In this document: positions 43,445 through 53,050 of the stretch, in pieces | How the letters are laid out: every line of letters begins with the position of its first letter | Numbering within the stretch: the first letter of the stretch is position 1 | Source of the DNA: Candidatus Collinsella stercoripullorum | GTDB taxonomy: Bacteria; Actinomycetota; Coriobacteriia; Coriobacteriales; Coriobacteriaceae | Assembly: GCA_019117005.1 (NCBI GenBank) | Contig: DXAO01000014.1 | Location: 124,001 to 188,000, forward strand | DNA length: 64,000 bases | Reading direction: 5' to 3' | Notes under the pieces: generated by a model | Database searches by the model: none | Told to the model about the DNA's origin: nothing | The model's input: the letters and a program-made list of their open reading frames with translations, nothing else | Made by a program: the position numbers and the translations under genes

Positions 43445-45697
43445 TCAGCGCGCCCGTCGCACGATGTAGCAGCGATGGATGCGCGGGTTGCGGGCGAAGT
43501 CCTCGGGGATGGTCTGCGCCGAGATGTCCTTCACCTCGGCGCCCGCGCGCGCGAGCTCGGAAAGATCGGGCTCGAAGGTCCGCAGGTTGCAGGAGAAGAC
43601 GATCTCGCCGCCCGGAGCGAGCATCCGGAGCAGGCGGGCTATCAGCCCGGCGTGGTCGCGCTGGACGTCCCAGGTCCGCTCGCCCATCTTGGACGAGGAC
43701 GAGAAGGTGGGAGGGTCGCAGAATATGAGGTCCCAGCCCGTCTGGGAGCGGCTCTGGCGGTCGACCCATGCGAGCACGTCGTCGCGGACGAACCGGTGCT
43801 CCTGCCCCGTGAAGCCGTTGCGGGCCATGTTGCGCCGCGCCCATTCCAGGTAGGTGTTGGACATGTCGACGGTCGTGGTCTCGACGGCCCCGCCGTCCGC
43901 GGCGTAGCAGGTCGCGGTGCCCGTGTAGGCGAACAGGTTGAGGAAGCGCGCGCCACGTGCGCGGTCGCGGACCAGCGAGCGCGTGACGCGGTGGTCGAGG
44001 AAGATGCCGGTGTCGAGGTAGTCGTCGAAGTTCACCTCGAAGGTGAGCCCGCCCTCGAGCACGAGGGGGCCGTGCGCGCCCTGCCGCGCATGCGGCGCGC
44101 GCCCGCTCGCCGCGTACTGGGAGCCGCCCCGGGCACGGGTGCGCGAGCGGGCGGCGACGCGGTCGGGCTCCACGTCGAGCACGCGCGGCGCGATGGCGAG
44201 GATGTCGTGCATGCGGGCCGCCGCGAGCGCGGGGTCCACCGAGCGCGGCGCGGCGTACTCGGACACCACGAGCCAGCGGCCCGGGGTGTCCGGTGCCCCC
44301 TCGTAGAGGTCGATGGCCGCCGCGTAGTCGGGGAGGTCGGCGTCGTAGACGCGGTAGCAGGTGACGCCCGCCCGGCGCGCCCACTTGCGGCGAAGGCGGG
44401 CGACCTTGCGGAGCCGCGCGGCGAACTGGTCCGAGGCGGGGACGAGCACGCCCACGGGCGCGCCCTCGTCCACGTCCACGTGCGCGCGGGGCTCGGCGTC
44501 GGCTGCGGCCGCGTCGGCGCCGGGCGGGAAGCTCAGGATGCGCGCGGGGGCGTTGCCCGGCCGCACGCGGGCCCCGACGTCCCCCGCGCGGCCCAGGGCC
44601 CGATCGACCCCGCCGTCGCGCGCGAGGACGACGGCGGGCAGGCCCTCTGCCGCAGATGTGCGGCGGATCTCGGCGAGCAGGGAGCATGCGGCATCTGCGC
44701 CGCGCAGGGGGAGCTCGGACAGGTCGGCCACGACGGCGCCCGCGGCGGCCTGGGCGCCCTCGGGTACGTCGCCGCCCTCGAGCCGGCCGAGGGCGTCCTC
44801 GGGGCCGAGCGCCTCGACCGCCCCCTCGAGACCGGTGCCCTTCAGCGCGGCGCGCAGCGCCTCGACCGCCCGCGGGTCCGCGTCGGTGGCCACGATGATG
44901 CCGCGGGCGCCGGCCCTCCCGTCGGCTTCGGCCGCCCGCCGGTCCGCCTCGGCCAGCAGGTGCGTCCAGGAGCGCTCGTCGTGCTCGTTCCAGCAGGTGA
45001 AACCCCAGCGGCGCCTGCCCCGCCCCGGGGCGCGGTCGAGTGCGATCCCGGCCGCCTCCGCGGTCACGCTCCCGCCCGCGCAGGCGGCGTCGACGAGCAG
45101 CGGGGCGGCCTGCGCGGCCCCGTCCGCGGCGCAGGCGCCCGCCCATCCGGCGCACGCGAGCAGCAGGGCGGCGTAGTCCGGGCGCAGGGGGCGCTCGGCG
45201 CGCAGGCGCGGGCCGCGGTGGAACAGGGGCTCTCCCGTCAGGTCGAGCTGCAGGGTCGCGCGGTCGCCGCGCAGCGCGACGGCGATGCGCGCGTCGGGCC
45301 GCTCGGTGTCCACGTCCGCGCGCAGGCCGGTCTCGTCGGCCAGCCGGTCGCACAGGGCGTCCTTCGCACGCAGGGCGATGTAGCGCGTGTTGCGAAGCTC
45401 GTCGTTGGTGCCGCGCGCGCTGACCGCCACCGTCGAGCCGCGCCTCAGCACGCGCTCCCAGGGCACGCGGTACACACCGTCGTACAGGTCGTCGGCGTCG
45501 CGGCAGGGGAAGCGCGCGATGACGGCGAGCACGCGGCTCGCCAGGCGCGACCACAGGCAGACGCGCTCCGCGTCGACGGCCTCCCCCTCGAAGGAGACGC
45601 GTCCTTTGAGCGGGCGGACGCGCCGGATGCCGAGGGCGCGCAGCTCGTCGGCGAGGGGGCGCTCGAAGCCCTCCGGGCAGCTGGCGAAGAATTCCAT
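43445..45697 (-). CDS. rlmL: bifunctional 23S rRNA methyltransferase RlmKL-like
   Basis: The 750-residue protein has an N-terminal ferredoxin-like/THUMP region, a first Rossmann methyltransferase (RlmL-like, m2G2445) and a C-terminal one (RlmK-like, m7G2069). The RlmK half is intact: DYLDTGIFLDHR, FLNLFAYTGTATCYAA, and FCDPPTFSSSSKMGERTWDVQRDH. The RlmL half has a modified motif I (DAACAGGSVTAEAAG) and lacks the NPPY motif. VVADLSEL stands where it is expected. ATG 45697 (AAGGACG five bases upstream) begins EFFASCPEGFE, the family start. A longer frame to 45934 is not supported. Confidence 0.88.
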   Translation of the reverse strand: MEFFASCPEGFERPLADELRALGIRRVRPLKGRVSFEGEAVDAERVCLWSRLASRVLAVIARFPCRDADDLYDGVYRVPWERVLRRGSTVAVSARGTNDELRNTRYIALRAKDALCDRLADETGLRADVDTERPDARIAVALRGDRATLQLDLTGEPLFHRGPRLRAERPLRPDYAALLLACAGWAGACAADGAAQAAPLLVDAACAGGSVTAEAAGIALDRAPGRGRRRWGFTCWNEHDERSWTHLLAEADRRAAEADGRAGARGIIVATDADPRAVEALRAALKGTGLEGAVEALGPEDALGRLEGGDVPEGAQAAAGAVVADLSELPLRGADAACSLLAEIRRTSAAEGLPAVVLARDGGVDRALGRAGDVGARVRPGNAPARILSFPPGADAAAADAEPRAHVDVDEGAPVGVLVPASDQFAARLRKVARLRRKWARRAGVTCYRVYDADLPDYAAAIDLYEGAPDTPGRWLVVSEYAAPRSVDPALAAARMHDILAIAPRVLDVEPDRVAARSRTRARGGSQYAASGRAPHARQGAHGPLVLEGGLTFEVNFDDYLDTGIFLDHRVTRSLVRDRARGARFLNLFAYTGTATCYAADGGAVETTTVDMSNTYLEWARRNMARNGFTGQEHRFVRDDVLAWVDRQSRSQTGWDLIFCDPPTFSSSSKMGERTWDVQRDHAGLIARLLRMLAPGGEIVFSCNLRTFEPDLSELARAGAEVKDISAQTIPEDFARNPRIHRCYIVRRAR

Positions 45698-45936
45698 GGG
45701 TACGTCCTTGTCGGTCGCGATCGGGTGTCCGTCCATCTTACCCGGATGCGCGGTCGCGGTGCGCGGGCGCGCGGGGCGTAGCGCCGGCCCTCCTACGCCC
45801 GTCGTCCAGAGGCCGTGCGGGCGTGCGGCGCGCCATATCGCTCCGGATCCCGGGCGGATGCCCTGCGTGCCCCGCCGCGAGGGTCCGTCCGCGTGCGGGT
45901 ATGATGGTGGGCAGTGAGACGAAACGGAGCGCACCC

Positions 45937-46770
45937 ATGAACGAGAACCCCGCCCGCCGCGATATCCCCGCCGTCGTGTTCTTCGATGTCGACGGCACGC
46001 TGATCTGGCACGATCCCGCGGCGAACGCCGCCCAGAACGTCGCGAACGCCCGCCCGTCCGAGGGCGTGGCGCGCGCCTTCGCCCGGCTGCGCGAGCGTGG
46101 GCACCTGACCTTCATCTGCACCGGCCGCCCGTGCGACCTGGTGAGCGACGACCTGCTGGCGCTCGAGCCCACGGGCCTCGTCACCTCGGCGGGCGCCTGC
46201 GTGACCATGGGCGGGGAGACGGTGTACGAGAAGGTCATCGACCCGGAGCTGCTCGAGCGGACGGTCCGCTGGCTGGCCTCCGCGGGGGCGGAGGTGCTCT
46301 TCGAGGGCTCCTCCTGCTTAGCCGCCCTCATGCCGAACGGCGGGGTCTACACCGACATCCCGGGTGCGGTGACGGTCCGCTCGTGGGACGAGCTGCGCGG
46401 CAGCACGGACCTGCGGTTCAGCAAGTTCTCGTACACGTCCGAGACCTTCCCGGTCATCGCGACCATGCCCGACGACCTCCGCCGCGAGTACGGCTTCTAC
46501 GACTTGGGGCTCGGTGCGGGCGAGACGGGTATGAAGGGGGTCGACAAGGCCTACGGCGTGCGGCGCGTCCTGGATCGGCTGGGGCGCGGGACCGAGCGGA
46601 CCTACGCCTTCGGGGACTCCGAGAACGACCTGCCCATGCTCGATGCCGTGGAGATCGCGGTCGCCATGGGCAATGCCATGGAGGTCGTGAAACAGCGGGC
46701 GGATTACGTGACCGACCCCGTCGCCGACGACGGCGTGGCGACGGGGCTCGCCCATTTCGGCCTGATCTGA
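45937..46770 (+). CDS. HAD-family phosphatase (Cof type)
   Basis: The 277-residue HAD-IIB hydrolase has motif I FFDVDGTL with the Asp nucleophile, motif II ICTGRP, a Cof-type cap, and motif III/IV KGVDKAYGVRRVL plus FGDSENDLPML. Such enzymes dephosphorylate sugar phosphates or flavin precursors. Substrate is not evident. GGAG lies seven bases before ATG 45937. It diverges from rlmKL. Confidence 0.92.
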   Translation: MNENPARRDIPAVVFFDVDGTLIWHDPAANAAQNVANARPSEGVARAFARLRERGHLTFICTGRPCDLVSDDLLALEPTGLVTSAGACVTMGGETVYEKVIDPELLERTVRWLASAGAEVLFEGSSCLAALMPNGGVYTDIPGAVTVRSWDELRGSTDLRFSKFSYTSETFPVIATMPDDLRREYGFYDLGLGAGETGMKGVDKAYGVRRVLDRLGRGTERTYAFGDSENDLPMLDAVEIAVAMGNAMEVVKQRADYVTDPVADDGVATGLAHFGLI

Positions 46771-46820
46771 CCGGAAACGCGTGATCGGGCGGGTTCCGCC
46801 CCGTCTCGCGTCCCATAACC

Positions 46821-46988
46821 GGTGTCCGTCTTGGCAGGTTTGCGATATTGTGTGTATCTTTTCCGGACCACCGGGTAGACGGGGGCGCCGGTTGGGTGCC
46901 AACTGGCCTTTTGGCGGCGGAATCTCTTGCTGTGCCAGGGGCCCCGAAAAGATGCACACAATATCGAAAAAGGACCAAAACGGACAAC
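46821..46988. repeat. 168-bp element with imperfect 55-bp terminal inverted repeats
   Basis: The arms share CGATATTGTGTGnATCTTTTC and align over about 55 bases with roughly a dozen mismatches (GTCCGTnTTGG at the outer ends). No reading frame lies inside. It resembles a small non-autonomous mobile element. The rest of the gap, 46989-47335, holds only GC-rich sequence and a hairpin near 47170-47205 (GGGCCG..CGGCCC). Confidence 0.7.
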
Positions 46989-47335
46989 AGTCCGCACGGA
47001 GCCGGACGCCCCTGCGCGCGGGGCAGGAGGGCTGCCGCGGACCCGGAAGACCTCACGGGGCAGGGGGCGCCTCGGGCCCGGTGACCGTCGCGGGTCTGAC
47101 AGGAGGTCGGGACGTTTCCGCGGCCGTGAACCTGTTCGGCATACGCTCCCGGCACGGTTGCGCCGCCAGCGAAAAGGGCCGCCGACCCGAAGGTCGACGG
47201 CCCTCCATATCCGGCCCGTAGGTCGGCGCCGGACGCTGCGCGGCGCCTGGCACTGCACCGGCCTGCCGGCCCGCACCGGCCGAGGCCGGCGGGCCCGACT
47301 CCCGTCAACCGGCCCGCGCCGGCCCGCGCCCGCGC

Positions 47336-49309
47336 CTACTCCAGCTCGAAGGCGCCGGTGTAGAGCTGGTAGTACGTGCCGCGCTTGGCGATGAGCTCGT
47401 CGTGGCTGCCGCGCTCGATGATGCGGCCGTGGTCGAGCACGATGATCGCATCGGAGTTGCGGACGGTCGACAGACGGTGCGCGATCACGAAGGTCGTGCG
47501 CCCGCTCATCAGGGCGTCCATGCCGCGCTGGACGATGGCCTCGGTGCGCGTGTCGATCGACGAGGTCGCCTCGTCCAGGATCATGACCGGCGGGTCCGCC
47601 ACCGCGGCGCGCGCGATGGAGATCAGCTGGCGCTGGCCCTGGGAGAGGTTGGAGCCGTTGTCGGTCAGCATGGTGTTGTAGCCGTCGGGCAGGCGCTTGA
47701 TGAAGCCGTCGGCGCCGGCCAGGCGCGCGGCGGCCATGCACTCGCCGTCGGTCGCGTCGAGGCGGCCGTAGCGGATGTTATCCATGACGGTGCCCGTGAA
47801 CAGGTTGACGTCCTGAAGGACCATGCCGAGCGAACGGCGCAGGTCGTCCTTCTTGATCTTGTTCACGTTGATCCCGTCGTAGCGGATTTTGCCGTCGGCG
47901 ATGTCGTAGAAGCGGTTGATGAGGTTCGTGATGGTCGTCTTGCCGGCACCGGTGGCGCCCACGAAGGCGATCTTCTGCCCGGGCTTGGCCCAGACGCTCA
48001 CGTCGTGCAGGACCGTGTGGCCGGGCTTGTAGCCGAAGTCCACATGGGACAGGCGCACGTCGCCCTTGAGCGGCACGAGCTCGACGGCGCCGTCGCGATG
48101 CGGGTGCTTCCAGGCCCAGATGTTGGTGCGCGCGGAGCTCTCCACCAGCTCGTCGCCCTCGCTGCGCTGGGCGTTGACGAGCGTGACGTAGCCCTCGTCC
48201 TCCTCGGGCTGCTCGTCCATGAGCTCGAACAGGCGCTCGGCGCCCGCGAGGCCCATGACCACGGCGTTGATCTGCTGGGAGATCTGGCCGATCTGGCCGG
48301 CGAACTGACGGGTCATGTTCAGGAACGGCACGGTGACCGCGATGGAGAACCCGAGCCCCGAGATGGACGGGTTGGGCGCGCCGACCGCGATGAAGATGCC
48401 GCCGGCGAGCGCCACGATGACGTACATCAGGTTGCCGAGGTTCATGAGGATCGGGCCGAGCGTGTTGGTGTACATGTTCGCGGCGCGGGAGGCGCGGAAC
48501 AGCTTCTCGTTGCGGACGTCGAAGTCCTCCTGCGCGGCCTCCTCGTGGCAGAAGACCTTGACGACGCGCTGGCCGTTCATGATCTCCTCGACATGGCCCT
48601 CGACCACGCCGATCTCCTTCTGCTGCGCCACGAAGTTGCGCGCGGAGCGGCTGCCGAGCACCTTGGTCATGTACGCCATGAAGGCGACGCCCAGGATGAC
48701 GAGCACCGCCATGGGCACGCTGTAGTACACCATGACGCCCACGACGGACAGGCAGGTGATGACCGTGAGCGTGATGTTGGGCAGCGACTGCGAGATCATC
48801 TGGCGCAGCGTGTCGATGTCGTTGGTGTAGTGGCTCATGATGTCGCCGCGCTGATGCTGGTCGAAGTAGCTGATCGGCAGGTCCTGCATGTGATCGAACA
48901 GCTTCTCGCGGAACTTCTCGAGCGAGCCCTGGGTGATGATGGCCATCATGCGGGTGTAGACGGTGGTCGAGGTCAGCGCGACGGCGTAGACCGCGATCAG
49001 CGAGAGGACGATGCCCCCGATCTGCCCGGAGGCGGCGTCCCAGTCACCGGTCTGCCAGTGGGCGGTGACGACCTCGAGCGCCCGCTGCATGAAGGTCGCG
49101 GGCAGGGCCGACAGGATGGCGGAGATGACGATGCACACGACCACGATCGGGAGCATCTTGGGATAGAACGAGAACAGGGTGCGGATGAGGCGTCCGAGCG
49201 TGCCCCTGCGCCCGCTCTTGCGGCCTTGCGGTTCGGGCACCTGGCGGCGGGCGACGTTCTGGCGGCTCTCCTCGTACTGCTTGCGCGCGGCGTCGTTGTT
49301 AGCGCTCAT
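47336..49309 (-). CDS. ABC exporter half-transporter, catalytic subunit
   Basis: The 657-residue half-exporter has a charged N-terminus, six membrane helices, then an ATPase domain with GATGAGKTT, NLSQGQRQL and VMILDEATSSID (catalytic Glu), and switch His in VIAHRLST. It is the hydrolysing partner of the subunit encoded just upstream, whose stop overlaps its start by 11 bases. ATG 49309 has GGGAGGTG seven bases upstream. With the MarR gene it forms a three-gene operon typical of multidrug exporters. Substrate is unknown. Confidence 0.93.
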   Translation of the reverse strand: MSANNDAARKQYEESRQNVARRQVPEPQGRKSGRRGTLGRLIRTLFSFYPKMLPIVVVCIVISAILSALPATFMQRALEVVTAHWQTGDWDAASGQIGGIVLSLIAVYAVALTSTTVYTRMMAIITQGSLEKFREKLFDHMQDLPISYFDQHQRGDIMSHYTNDIDTLRQMISQSLPNITLTVITCLSVVGVMVYYSVPMAVLVILGVAFMAYMTKVLGSRSARNFVAQQKEIGVVEGHVEEIMNGQRVVKVFCHEEAAQEDFDVRNEKLFRASRAANMYTNTLGPILMNLGNLMYVIVALAGGIFIAVGAPNPSISGLGFSIAVTVPFLNMTRQFAGQIGQISQQINAVVMGLAGAERLFELMDEQPEEDEGYVTLVNAQRSEGDELVESSARTNIWAWKHPHRDGAVELVPLKGDVRLSHVDFGYKPGHTVLHDVSVWAKPGQKIAFVGATGAGKTTITNLINRFYDIADGKIRYDGINVNKIKKDDLRRSLGMVLQDVNLFTGTVMDNIRYGRLDATDGECMAAARLAGADGFIKRLPDGYNTMLTDNGSNLSQGQRQLISIARAAVADPPVMILDEATSSIDTRTEAIVQRGMDALMSGRTTFVIAHRLSTVRNSDAIIVLDHGRIIERGSHDELIAKRGTYYQLYTGAFELE

Positions 49310-51125
49310 CGGCCGCACCTCCCTTCGCGGTCTCATCTCGTCCGGCGGTCTGCTGCGCGCCCGCGTCCCCCTCGGCCTCGGCGCCGGCCTCGTCCTCGCC
49401 GGTGCGGTTCTGCTGGATGTAGGTGTCGCGGTAGATGTCGCAGGTCTCCATGAGCTCGTCGTGCGTGCCCAGACCGGCGATGTGGCCGTTGTCCAGGATC
49501 AGGATGCGGTCGGCGTGCTCCACGGAGCTCGTGCGCTGGGCGATGATGATCTTGGTGGTATCGGGCAGGTAGGTCGCCAGGCCCTCGCGGATGAGCGCAT
49601 CGGTCTTGGTGTCCACCGCGGAGGTGGAGTCGTCCAGGATCAGGACCTTGGGGTGCTTGAGCAGCGCGCGGGCGATGCACAGGCGCTGCTTCTGGCCGCC
49701 GGAGACGTTGGTGCCGCCCTGCTCGATGTAGGTGTCGTACTTGTGCGGGAAGCCCTGGATGAACTCGTCGGCCTGGGCGAGCTCGCACACCTCGCGGATC
49801 TCGTCGTCGGTGGCGTCGGCCTTGCCCCAGCGCAGGTTCTCCTTGATGGTGCCGGAGAACAGGACGTTCTTCTGCAGCACCACGGCGACGTTGTTGCGCA
49901 GGAACTCCAGGTCGTAGTCGCGCACGTCGACGCCGCCCACCTTGACGGAGCCCTTCGTCACGTCGTAGAGGCGGCTGATGAGGTTGATGAGCGAGGTCTT
50001 CGCCGAACCGGTGCCGCCCATGATGCCGAACGTCTCGCCGCTCTTGATGTGCAGGTCGATCTCGGCGAGAGCGCGGTGCTCGGCCTTCTCGGAGTACATG
50101 AAGGTGACGTCGTCGAAGTCGATCGAGCCGTCCTTCATCTCGGTGACCGGGTGCTTGGGGTTCTTGATGGTCGGCTCGGTCTCGATGACCTCGACGATGC
50201 GCTCGGCGCTCTCCTGGGCCATGGTGATCATGGCGAAGACCATGGACACCATCATGAGGCTCATGAGGATCATGAAGCCGTAGGTGGTGAGGGCCGACAT
50301 CTGGCCGACGTTCAGAAGCAGGCCCTGGCTGGAGATGATGAGCCACGAGCCGAAGCCGATGACCACCACGAAGACCAGGTCGATGGCGAAGTTCATCATC
50401 GGGGCGTTCAGGGCGAGGATCTTCTCGGCGCGGGTGAAGTCGGCGCACACGTCCTGCGCGGCGGCGCCGAACTTCTTCTTCTCGAAGTCCTGGCGCACGT
50501 AGCTCTTGACGTCGCGCATGCCCGTGACGTTCTCCTCGATGGACTCGTTCAGGGCGTCGTACTTGCGGAACACGGCGCGGAAGATCGGGTGCACGGTGCG
50601 GATGACCTTGAACAGGCCGAAGCCCAGAAGCGGGACGATGATCACGAACACGATCGCCAGCGGGCCGCCCATGACGAAGGCCATGACGATGCCGCAGATC
50701 ATGATGAGCGGGCAGCGGATGGCGGTGCGGATGATCATCATGTAGGCCAGCTGGACGTTGGTGATGTCGGTCGTGAGGCGCGTCACCAGCGACGAGCTCG
50801 AGAACTGGTCGATGTTGGCGAAGCTGAAGCGCTGTACCGCGGCGAACACGTCGTGGCGCAGGTTCTTGGCGAAGCCGCAGGACGCCTGGCTGCAGGTGAT
50901 GCCGGCGCCGATGCCGAAGCACAGCGACGCCAGGGCCATGGCGACGAGGATGCCGGCGTAGGGCAGCATCTCGGATACCGTCGCCCCCTTCTGGATGGCG
51001 TCGATGAGCTGCGCGGTGACGAAGGGGATGGCGACCTCCATCACCACCTCGCCCGATACGATGATGGGGGTGGCGATCGCGGCCCGCTTGTAGTCGCGGA
51101 TGCTCCCCATGAGCGTCTTAATCAT
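49299..51125 (-). CDS. ABC exporter half-transporter, degenerate-site subunit
   Basis: The 608-residue partner subunit has six helices, an ATPase domain with GGTGSAKTS (a Walker A variant with Ala in place of the usual Gly) and signature NVSGGQKQR. Walker B is VLILDDSTSAVD, with Asp replacing the catalytic Glu, and the switch His is changed to Gln (IIAQRTSS). This makes it the non-hydrolysing half of a heterodimer. The ATG overlaps the MarR stop by eight bases. An acidic Ala/Gly-rich tail of about 35 residues ends the protein. Confidence 0.93.
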   Translation of the reverse strand: MIKTLMGSIRDYKRAAIATPIIVSGEVVMEVAIPFVTAQLIDAIQKGATVSEMLPYAGILVAMALASLCFGIGAGITCSQASCGFAKNLRHDVFAAVQRFSFANIDQFSSSSLVTRLTTDITNVQLAYMMIIRTAIRCPLIMICGIVMAFVMGGPLAIVFVIIVPLLGFGLFKVIRTVHPIFRAVFRKYDALNESIEENVTGMRDVKSYVRQDFEKKKFGAAAQDVCADFTRAEKILALNAPMMNFAIDLVFVVVIGFGSWLIISSQGLLLNVGQMSALTTYGFMILMSLMMVSMVFAMITMAQESAERIVEVIETEPTIKNPKHPVTEMKDGSIDFDDVTFMYSEKAEHRALAEIDLHIKSGETFGIMGGTGSAKTSLINLISRLYDVTKGSVKVGGVDVRDYDLEFLRNNVAVVLQKNVLFSGTIKENLRWGKADATDDEIREVCELAQADEFIQGFPHKYDTYIEQGGTNVSGGQKQRLCIARALLKHPKVLILDDSTSAVDTKTDALIREGLATYLPDTTKIIIAQRTSSVEHADRILILDNGHIAGLGTHDELMETCDIYRDTYIQQNRTGEDEAGAEAEGDAGAQQTAGRDETAKGGAADER

Positions 51126-51669
51126 CCAATTCCTCCCAATGCGTGCGGATCTTGTCGAGCATCCCCATGAGGCTCACCTGCTCCTCCTCGGACAGGCAGG
51201 AGAACGCCGCGTTGCGGAAGTCGTCGCGGCGCCGCTGCTCCTGCGCGGCCTCCTGGGCCCCCTTCTCCGTCAGGCGGACGGAGAGCTGCCTGCGGTCCTC
51301 GGGGTTGCGGGTCCGCTCGATGAGGCCCATCCCCTCGATCTTGGCGAGGATCTCGGAGAGGGATCCCGGTTTGAGCTCGAAGAACGATCCCAGCTGCTGC
51401 TGGGACATCTCGCCGCCGTTCTTGGCGATCATGCAGATGATCGCCGCCTTGCCCGAACGGCCCCCGCTGTGGAAGTGCAGGAAGTGTCCGCAGAAGCCGA
51501 GGTTCCACAGCAGCCTGCGGGCACGGGCGCCCTCGGGGGTGTCCGTGGGCTGCGGCTCGTCCGGTGCGGGGCGGCCGGTCGCCTCGGCGGCCTCGCGCTC
51601 CCCGTCGGGGGACGGGCGGCAGGCGGTGTCGACGGTCCTGTGCTGATCGTCGTCAGCGGTATCGCACAT
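51118..51669 (-). CDS. MarR-family regulator of the ABC exporter
   Basis: The 183-residue protein has an unusual acidic N-terminal extension of about 60 residues before the winged helix (AIICMIAKNGGEMSQQQLGSFFELKPGSLSEILAKIEGMGLIERTRNPEDRRQLSVRLT, i.e. QQLG/ LKPGSLSE recognition helices and the DRRQ wing). It probably represses the exporter genes fused to its 3' end until a toxic ligand binds. ATG 51669 is chosen because AAAGGAG lies six bases upstream. A longer frame lacks this. Confidence 0.92.
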   Translation of the reverse strand: MCDTADDDQHRTVDTACRPSPDGEREAAEATGRPAPDEPQPTDTPEGARARRLLWNLGFCGHFLHFHSGGRSGKAAIICMIAKNGGEMSQQQLGSFFELKPGSLSEILAKIEGMGLIERTRNPEDRRQLSVRLTEKGAQEAAQEQRRRDDFRNAAFSCLSEEEQVSLMGMLDKIRTHWEELDD

Positions 51670-51710
51670 GCAGCGCTCCTTTCCTATTCCCATGTTCACG
51701 TTTTGACGGA

Positions 51711-51741
51711 AGTAGGTTACTACTGCGCGGGGAATAGTCAA
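51711..51741 (-). promoter_or_regulatory. promoter and candidate MarR operator
   Basis: On the minus strand TTGACT (51741-51736) is the -35. The dyad AGTAG-TAAC-CTACT (51724-51711) covers the expected -10. A repressor bound there would block the marR-ABC operon. The remaining gap to 52004 holds AT-rich sequence to about 51780, then GC-rich sequence with no gene seen. Confidence 0.55.
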
Positions 51742-52004
51742 GGTACCGAATAATTAGGCGAGCGTATTATTTTGGAAATCGACAGAATCGACAGGACGGG
51801 GCTTCCGGGCGATGTCCGGGGCGGGAGCGGAGTGCGCGCAGACGGAGCGGCCGCATGGGCGCGGCCGGTCGCTCCGTCGTGTCACGGTGCTGCGGCATCG
51901 CGCGACGGCCGGTCGCCCGCCGCGGCATGGGACCGGGGCGGGGTGCGCTGGGCGATGCCCGCGCGCGTGCCGCGAAGCGGGCCGGCCCATCGGTCGGGAG
52001 GGCG

Positions 52005-52778
52005 TCAGTAGCGCAGGTCCTTCTCCACGCGGAGCATGTTCGCGACGTTCTGCTGCTCGACGCTGTTCAGGGGGCTCGTCATGGCGTCGAATTCCTCGGG
52101 GCTGTAGAGGCGCGTGTACCACGCCTGCGAGTCGAAGTACTCCTGCAGGTAGTCGGTGCTGAAGCCGCGGCCGTAGCGCGCGTAGATCTCGTTGCGGGCG
52201 AGCTCGAGCTCGTCGGCGGTCATGGCGTAGAGCTCGCTGTCGCTGTAGACGCGCGTCGCGGAGTCGGGGCAGACGTAGTAGTTGTTGGGTGCGGTGGACT
52301 GGGGCTGGCTCTGAACCTGCGTCTCGGTGTCCGTCGTCGCGCCGTCCGCGGCATCGTCCGCCGCGTCGTCGGCGTCATCCGCGGGCTCGATCTCCGTGAC
52401 GTCGACCTCGTCGTCGGCCTCGTCCCCCTCGCCGTCGCGCGTGAGGGCGCTGACGGTGGTCCCGTCCCCCTGCTCGGCGGGCGCGCCGATCCCGAAGGGG
52501 TGGAACGCCAGAACGGCGAACGCGATGCCGCAGACCGCGAGCACGCCGACGACCGAGCCGACGAGTGCGGCGACGGGCACCCCGCGCTTGGCCGTCTGGG
52601 GCGCCGGCGCGGCGGCGGACGGGCCGGGGACCGCGGGCGCGGCGGCGGTCGCTGACGGGTCGGCCGGGGTGGCGGCGCCCTCGTCGGGCAGCGTGCCGCC
52701 GGTGGGGAAGCCGCAGGAGCGGCAGAACTTCTCGTCCCCCTGGAGGGGGTTTCCGCATCTCATGCAGAAGCGCGCCAT
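52005..52778 (-). CDS. zinc-ribbon membrane protein with YARHG domain
   Basis: The 257-residue protein starts with a zinc ribbon (CMRCGNPL..CRSCGF). A Pro/Ala-rich linker, one membrane helix near 70-93, an acidic Asp/Glu/Thr-rich spacer and a C-terminal YARHG domain follow (SDSELYAMTADELELARNEIYARYGRGF, SQAWYTRLYSP). YARHG domains are usually outside the cell and may bind wall peptides or polymers. The role is unknown. TTGGAGC lies before ATG 52778. It resembles in layout the zinc-ribbon protein encoded at 53658. Confidence 0.88.
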   Translation of the reverse strand: MARFCMRCGNPLQGDEKFCRSCGFPTGGTLPDEGAATPADPSATAAAPAVPGPSAAAPAPQTAKRGVPVAALVGSVVGVLAVCGIAFAVLAFHPFGIGAPAEQGDGTTVSALTRDGEGDEADDEVDVTEIEPADDADDAADDAADGATTDTETQVQSQPQSTAPNNYYVCPDSATRVYSDSELYAMTADELELARNEIYARYGRGFSTDYLQEYFDSQAWYTRLYSPEEFDAMTSPLNSVEQQNVANMLRVEKDLRY

Positions 52779-53050
52779 GGGTGCTCCAATCGTCCGGATG
52801 CGGGCGCTCGGGCCGCATCCCCGCATACCGGTGCCCATTTTACCGCGCGCGCCCCGCGTCGGGCGCGGCGTCCGCATGTCGGACGGGAGGCTTGAGGTCA
52901 GGTGGCCCGTGCGAGGAGGGTCCGTGACGATCGAGCTGCCCCTGTACCGCGAGGCGGGCGGATCTCCCGTGCGGGGCCGGCGCCCCCCCCCGCGTCCCGC
53001 GGCAGCCAGCGCGGATCGCCCGCCGGCCGCGGCCCGTGCGGCCCCGGCCG

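Noticed and set aside
45698-45934. N-terminal extension of the RlmKL frame
   Set aside because: The extra 79 codons lack family similarity and overlap the intergenic promoter area. ATG 45697 has a good ribosome site and the family's normal start.
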